Positions 58,156 through 64,000 of a stretch of DNA of 64,000 nucleotides are shown here, one piece after another. The notes under the pieces were generated by a model that was given only the letters and a program-made list of their open reading frames with translations, was not told where the DNA came from and made no database searches. Each line of letters opens with the position of its first letter. The stretch's first letter is position 1. The DNA comes from Amoebidium appalachense (taxonomy: Eukaryota; Ichthyosporea): NCBI GenBank assembly GCA_963693365.1, contig CAVNZM010000001.1, positions 17,174,001-17,238,000 on the forward strand. The letters run 5' to 3'. The translations under genes were made by a program, and so were the position numbers.

Positions 58156-60362
58156 CGCGCGTGCGTGGTGCGGTGAGGGTGCAGGTGCGTGTACATGTTT
58201 CTTCCCCTTTGTTTTTTGGGAGGAGGGGGGGAGGGGGGAGGGTCGGCTCCTTACCTCACCATGATTGCCTCTGCAGCTGGGCCGACCTCCACCCCGTTTT
58301 CAGCCATCCAGGCCCTATTTCCGACCACCAGCCTCACATTCTCACCAACCACACATTTAAGGCCCCGGCCTGCCACAGCCTCAAAATCTCGCGCTGACAG
58401 TGGGGTCTTATCGAATTTTTCACCTGCAAACTGGTCGAAAATGGGGGTCAGTTTAGTTGTGCCTCTCTTGTGCTGGCATGTAGGAGATGCCTGATGTTGG
58501 GCCCGGGAGGGGGGGGGGGGGGATGGGGGGGGGGGGGGGGGGGGGTATTTATTTACTATGTTGTTTCTCAGATGGTTTATTTGTTTATTTTTCTTTGGGA
58601 AGGGGGGGGGGGGGGAGGGAGGGAAAGGGGCGGAAGGGGAGAGGGGGGGGGGTTCTATACCTCGCATATGGCCTTGCCCAGGGGATGTTCGGAGCCAGAC
58701 TCGGCACTAGCCAGCCAATCAAGTGCCTGCACACACCAGTCATTGCACGGGGTGGGTATGGTGTCTGCACAGGGCAGAGTGTGAACCAGCCAAGACTAAC
58801 TAATTGCTGTCAACTTCATGCACTCACGGATGCACACGCTCCCGCCCGCCCGCAACACACACACACAATGCATGCACACACACGCGCGCGCACGTGCGAC
58901 CACACACACATACACGCACACGCACACAACCCACACACGCACACAACACCATGACGCACCACACGTGTGCACACACACACACACACACGATATCCCCCTC
59001 CCCATGTGTTTTCCCTTTCTGGCTGTATACCATCACACACACTGCCCTGCACCTGATTCACACATACACACACCTCCCACTACTCCTCATATCTCATTAC
59101 CCCTTGCTGCCTACCCCGTTCCCATCCTCAGCCCCTTGTTCTAATGAATTTATTTTGTTTTCCCACCATCAAACTAAGAATGTTTCTTGTGTTGTTATAA
59201 ACGAAAAAGAGAGCACGGGGGAAAGGCTGGGACCAGGGTGTACGTGTATGTGTGTTTGTTTTTAGGGGGAGGAGGGGGGGGGGGTGGGGGGAGGCGTAAA
59301 AAAAAAGCTATTGCAAAGGAAAAAGGGGAGGTGGGGCAAGAGAGAGGGGAGGGGGGGGGGGGGGGGGGGAGGGGGGGGGAGGGAGAGAGAGAGAGAGAGG
59401 GAGGGAGGGGGAGAGAGAGAGAGGGAGGGAGGGAGGGAGGGAGGGAGGGAGGGAGAGAGAGAGTGAGGGAGGGAGGGAGGGAGGGAGGGGGGAGGGAGGG
59501 GGGAGGGAGGGAGGGAGGGAGGGAGGGAGGGAGGGAGAGGTGAATGGATGGCAAGAGATTAAATGCTGTCTTGGTGTGTAGGGAAATAGAAATGGCATGA
59601 ATGATTTTGTATACAAGAGCATCCTAGTCCCACCTGGATATCGCTGTATTGGCCGAAAGGGGTGAAGCCAACGACCGAGGGCTTGCCGGTGGTCAGTGTG
59701 CCGGTCTTGTCGAACACAACCGCAGTGACCTGGGGAGGCATGATACTAAAATTAAAGGGAAGTGGCGATTAAATCTTTAATTTTGAGTCTGTGGTTCATG
59801 CACACTTAGCCAATGGCAAGTTTTTTTGGCGACTTAAATAAGCCCCCCCCCCCCCCCCCCCCCCCTCTCCCCCTCCCCCCTCCCCCGGATAGTGTTTAGC
59901 TGCCTTGGTGCAACAACTGGAGATGAGCGATATTAGTCTCTGTGGTAGGAATGGAAGGAGGAAGGTGAGGGAGGAAAGGATGGAGGGAGGGAGGGGGGAG
60001 GGAGGGAGGGAGGATACGGAGGGAGGGAGGGAGGGGGGATTGGGGAGGGGAGGGAGGGGGTGGGGGGAGGGGGCGAGGGAGGGAGGGAGGGAAGGGAGGT
60101 TTAGAGGAAGGGACGGAGGTGGAGGGAGGGAGGGAGGAAGGGGCAGAGGAATGGGAGGGGAAGGGAGGGGGGAGGGAGGGTGGAGGGAGGGTGGGGAAGG
60201 GAACGGGAAGGGAGGGAGGGAGGGAGGGAAGGAGGGAGAGAGGGAGGGAGGGAGGGAGGAAGGGAAGGAACGAGGTTGATACCTTAGAGGCCAATTCCAA
60301 AGGGCCACCACCTTTGATTAGGACACCGTGGCGAGCACCAAGACCAGTTCCAACCATGACAG
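55368..60362 (-). CDS. Copper-transporting P1B-type ATPase, C-terminal half, partial; single-base frameshift in last exon
   Basis: Minus-strand exons found: 60362-60283, 59729-59634, 58726-58661, 58430-58255, 57404-57215, 56761-56630, 56425-56236, 55635-55368; phases agree. In order they encode [18 protein letters not shown] (just after the usual CPC of helix 6), [11 protein letters not shown] (phosphorylated Asp), SEHPLGKA (the P1B nucleotide-domain motif), GRGL and VGNRAW (N-domain), [21 protein letters not shown] (P-domain hinge) and [19 protein letters not shown], then the last two helices with [17 protein letters not shown]. This is a Cu(I)-exporting ATPase of the ATP7A/B-CopA group. The metal-binding domains, helices 1-6 and the CPC lie upstream, beyond the window end, so the intron after 60362 exceeds 3.6 kb. 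The last exon needs one extra C in the G6 run at 55602-55607 (plus strand) to join [11 protein letters not shown] to WVAAVAM; see findings. Confidence 0.88.
59358..59537. repeat. (GGGA)n/(GA)n polypurine tract, ATPase intron
   Basis: About 180 bases of purine-only DNA with GAGGGAGG and GAGA blocks between the DKTGT exon and the SEHPL exon. No coding meaning. Confidence 0.85.
59936..60273. repeat. Second (GGGA)n polypurine tract, ATPase intron
   Basis: About 330 bases of mostly purine GGGA/GGAGG repeats ending 10 bases from the donor of the exon at 60283-60362. Sense strand is CCCT-rich. Confidence 0.85.
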
Positions 60363-60365
<3 letters not shown>

Positions 60366-60406
<41 letters not shown>

Positions 60407-60566
60407 GTGTGTGTGTGTGCGCGCATGTGAATGTGTGTGTCTGTGTGTGTTTGTGTGTGGTTGTGTGTATGTGTGTGTGCGTCTGTGTGTGCATGTGTTG
60501 GTGCCCGGGCGCGGACGGTGTGCAAGCATATGCGTGGGTGCGGGCGTGCATGCATGCATGCATGCA

Positions 60567-60640
<74 letters not shown>
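60366..60640. repeat. (GT)n tracts with (GCAT)n island
   Basis: (GT)n at 60364-60418, mixed TG/GC DNA, a GCATGCATGCAT block at about 60548-60570, then (GT)n to 60640. In gene sense the first tract is (CA)n ending in CAG and constitutes the acceptor of the exon at 60362. Confidence 0.85.
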
Positions 60641-60642
<2 letters not shown>

Positions 60643-61043
60643 AAATGTGTGTGTGCATGCGAATTTTCAGTTTAGTTTTTCATTATAAACGTCACCAGTA
60701 TTAGTTTAACACCCAGGCACAGTATGAGAATTTGTTCCCATGCCCTGGTAGCGGCAGTGTTCTCATATACTTTGAGGCATCTGTTCTTCTTCATAATAGT
60801 TTCCCGGGGGAGGGGAGGGGGGCGGGAGGGGGGGAAGGGGGAGGGGAGAGCGGGGAAGTTTGCATTAGAGGTCGAAAATGGGAAAACACGGAAACAAAGT
60901 ACGTTAATTTTTATCTTATTTTTATTTTTAAAAAAGGTGATTTGAACCCCCAAAAGAGATGGCAGTCGTGGGGTTATATGAGGTTTGGGGTGGTGCAAAG
61001 GAGTGGGGTGGGGAGGGGTTAATGGGGGTGGGTTTTTTTTTTT

Positions 61044-61074
<31 letters not shown>

Positions 61075-61077
61075 GGG
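60641..61077. other. Intronic spacer ending in T-run/G-run junction
   Basis: Ordinary DNA to about 60800, GA/GGGG-rich DNA to 60860, then AT-rich DNA. A run of about 22 T followed by about 26 G (61032-61079) directly borders the satellite array. No exon of the ATPase was found here. Confidence 0.6.
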
Positions 61078-64000
61078 GGTTTTGAATGCGGAACACGGTA
61101 CAAAGTACGCATACACGACGAGAAGCATGGTGCAGGACACATGCAAAGGCAAACATTCAAGTATGCAACATCAGCCATGTGCACAGTATGCGTCATAAGC
61201 AGAGCCCATCCTCAGGGAGGACCCAAGTCATCAATTGCGTCTGAGTTTCGACCCCTTAGCCCGCGTATATACGACACTCCAACTCAGACAGCAGCATCAA
61301 CTGAGCTTGGGCGGGTCAACCCGTCTTGATCAAAGACGAGCAGGGTTGCTTATGCAAGCAAGGTGAGCAAAACGGTGAAGATGTGTGTGCAAACTAATGC
61401 AGTGCAGCGAAAAATGTGTATGTGCTTACAGATGCACGACACAGAGCAACCATGCCCGGTTGCATGGAAGTAAAGCGGTCTCCACACAGTGGTCTGTCCT
61501 GAAAGGACACCTCTGAAAGAAGACTGGGGGGGTTTTGAATGCGGAACACGGTACAAAGTACGCATACACGACGAGAAGCATGGTGCAGGACACATGCAAA
61601 GGCAAACATTCAAGTATGCAACATCAGCCATGTGCACAGTATGCGTCATAAGCAGAGCCCATCCTCAGGGAGGACCCAAGTCATCAATTGCGTCTGAGTT
61701 TCGACCCCTTAGCCCGCGTATATACGACACTCCAACTCAGACAGCAGCATCAACTGAGCTTGGGCGGGTCAACCCGTCTTGATCAAAGACGAGCAGGGTT
61801 GCTTATGCAAGCAAGGTGAGCAAAACGGTGAAGATGTGTGTGCAAACTAATGCAGTGCAGCGAAAAATGTGTATGTGCTTACAGATGCACGACACAGAGC
61901 AACCATGCCCGGTTGCATGGAAGTAAAGCGGTCTCCACACAGTGGTCTGTCCTGAAAGGACACCTCTGAAAGAAGACTGGGGGGGTTTTGAATGCGGAAC
62001 ACGGTACAAAGTACGCATACACGACGAGAAGCATGGTGCAGGACACATGCAAAGGCAAACATTCAAGTATGCAACATCAGCCATGTGCACAGTATGCGTC
62101 ATAAGCAGAGCCCATCCTCAGGGAGGACCCAAGTCATCAATTGCGTCTGAGTTTCGACCCCTTAGCCCGCGTATATACGACACTCCAACTCAGACAGCAG
62201 CATCAACTGAGCTTGGGCGGGTCAACCCGTCTTGATCAAAGACGAGCAGGGTTGCTTATGCAAGCAAGGTGAGCAAAACGGTGAAGATGTGTGTGCAAAC
62301 TAATGCAGTGCAGCGAAAAATGTGTATGTGCTTACAGATGCACGACACAGAGCAACCATGCCCGGTTGCATGGAAGTAAAGCGGTCTCCACACAGTGGTC
62401 TGTCCTGAAAGGACACCTCTGAAAGAAGACTGGGGGGGTTTTGAATGCGGAACACGGTACAAAGTACGCATACACGACGAGAAGCATGGTGCAGGACACA
62501 TGCAAAGGCAAACATTCAAGTATGCAACATCAGCCATGTGCACAGTATGCGTCATAAGCAGAGCCCATCCTCAGGGAGGACCCAAGTCATCAATTGCGTC
62601 TGAGTTTCGACCCCTTAGCCCGCGTATATACGACACTCCAACTCAGACAGCAGCATCAACTGAGCTTGGGCGGGTCAACCCGTCTTGATCAAAGACGAGC
62701 AGGGTTGCTTATGCAAGCAAGGTGAGCAAAACGGTGAAGATGTGTGTGCAAACTAATGCAGTGCAGCGAAAAATGTGTATGTGCTTACAGATGCACGACA
62801 CAGAGCAACCATGCCCGGTTGCATGGAAGTAAAGCGGTCTCCACACAGTGGTCTGTCCTGAAAGGACACCTCTGAAAGAAGACTGGGGGGGTTTTGAATG
62901 CGGAACACGGTACAAAGTACGCATACACGACGAGAAGCATGGTGCAGGACACATGCAAAGGCAAACATTCAAGTATGCAACATCAGCCATGTGCACAGTA
63001 TGCGTCATAAGCAGAGCCCATCCTCAGGGAGGACCCAAGTCATCAATTGCGTCTGAGTTTCGACCCCTTAGCCCGCGTATATACGACACTCCAACTCAGA
63101 CAGCAGCATCAACTGAGCTTGGGCGGGTCAACCCGTCTTGATCAAAGACGAGCAGGGTTGCTTATGCAAGCAAGGTGAGCAAAACGGTGAAGATGTGTGT
63201 GCAAACTAATGCAGTGCAGCGAAAAATGTGTATGTGCTTACAGATGCACGACACAGAGCAACCATGCCCGGTTGCATGGAAGTAAAGCGGTCTCCACACA
63301 GTGGTCTGTCCTGAAAGGACACCTCTGAAAGAAGACTGGGGGGGTTTTGAATGCGGAACACGGTACAAAGTACGCATACACGACGAGAAGCATGGTGCAG
63401 GACACATGCAAAGGCAAACATTCAAGTATGCAACATCAGCCATGTGCACAGTATGCGTCATAAGCAGAGCCCATCCTCAGGGAGGACCCAAGTCATCAAT
63501 TGCGTCTGAGTTTCGACCCCTTAGCCCGCGTATATACGACACTCCAACTCAGACAGCAGCATCAACTGAGCTTGGGCGGGTCAACCCGTCTTGATCAAAG
63601 ACGAGCAGGGTTGCTTATGCAAGCAAGGTGAGCAAAACGGTGAAGATGTGTGTGCAAACTAATGCAGTGCAGCGAAAAATGTGTATGTGCTTACAGATGC
63701 ACGACACAGAGCAACCATGCCCGGTTGCATGGAAGTAAAGCGGTCTCCACACAGTGGTCTGTCCTGAAAGGACACCTCTGAAAGAAGACTGGGGGGGTTT
63801 TGAATGCGGAACACGGTACAAAGTACGCATACACGACGAGAAGCATGGTGCAGGACACATGCAAAGGCAAACATTCAAGTATGCAACATCAGCCATGTGC
63901 ACAGTATGCGTCATAAGCAGAGCCCATCCTCAGGGAGGACCCAAGTCATCAATTGCGTCTGAGTTTCGACCCCTTAGCCCGCGTATATACGACACTCCAA
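61078..64000. repeat. Tandem satellite array, 453-bp unit, about 6.5 copies, continues past window
   Basis: The word GGTTTTGAATGCGGAACACG recurs at 61078, 61531, 61984, 62437, 62890, 63343 and 63796, a strict period of 453. As far as I could compare, the copies are identical base for base. Each unit carries CATAAGCAGAGCCCATCCTC, a CGCGTATATACG palindrome and a TGTCCT/AGGACA hairpin. Small 71-99 codon frames repeated in every unit have no features of real proteins. The left edge abuts the T/G homopolymer. Since the ATPase lacks its 5' exons, the array likely lies in one of its introns. Confidence 0.95.

Noticed and set aside
58424-58430. Acceptor TTTGCAG at 58424 for the ATPase N-domain exon
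   Set aside because: Would break phase with the SEHPL exon; the CCAG acceptor seven bases upstream (exon start 58430) keeps the frame and yields [12 protein letters not shown].
61350-63914. Identical 71, 97 and 99-codon frames repeated in the satellite
   Set aside because: They recur with the 453-bp unit on both strands, have no protein features, and one contains the non-coding palindromes of the repeat.
61078-64000. Regularly spaced repeats as a CRISPR array
   Set aside because: The whole 453-bp unit is identical with no unique spacers, and the genome is eukaryotic.

Overview
The window is nuclear DNA of an intron-rich eukaryote, most likely a unicellular one. Evidence for this is GT-AG introns whose phases join cleanly across every exon chain I built, a spliceosomal Prp3, a coronin, a secretory-pathway FAM20-type protein, a GLUT-type sugar transporter and a P1B copper ATPase. 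There are no operons or bacterial-type genes. I cannot place the species. The most striking compositional trait is the density of (CA)n/(GT)n microsatellites and of G or C homopolymers of 20 to 54 bases, both between genes and inside introns.

Layout. 1-3845 is gene-free, low-complexity DNA with one terminal-inverted-repeat element (1337-1772). 3846-10223 (-) is a six-exon FAM20-like type II membrane protein. 10661-12803 is a decayed non-LTR retrotransposon. 12.8-14.9 kb is non-coding, with a perfect hairpin (13055-13086), a CCAAT-bearing inverted repeat and CA-rich DNA. 16322-17065 (+) is a single-exon four-helix membrane protein. 18849-27470 (-) is a 13-exon sugar porter of 490 aa. 29238-41101 (+) is a 16-exon PRPF3 homologue of 591 aa. 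43280-45676 (+) is an intronless secreted protein with six tandem domains, preceded by a TATA box and a second copy of the 13 kb hairpin. 49121-53466 (+) is a seven-exon coronin of 464 aa. 55368-60362 (-) is the C-terminal half of a copper-transporting P-type ATPase whose upstream exons lie beyond the window. From 61078 to the window end runs a 453-bp tandem satellite, probably inside an intron of that ATPase.

The genes are not functionally clustered. The sugar porter and PRPF3 are divergent, as one expects of neighbours sharing a 1.8 kb promoter region. The tetraspan gene and sugar porter are convergent, as are coronin and the ATPase.

Most notable: the six-domain secreted protein of unrecognised family; a recurrent hairpin shared by two loci 30 kb apart; the satellite and its diverged dispersed relatives; exon-intron junction sequence of PRPF3 exon 15 multiplied inside the following intron; splice acceptors made directly by (CA)n repeats; and a FAM20-like protein that seems to lack the catalytic residues. 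Exon boundaries were inferred by reading, not by transcript evidence.
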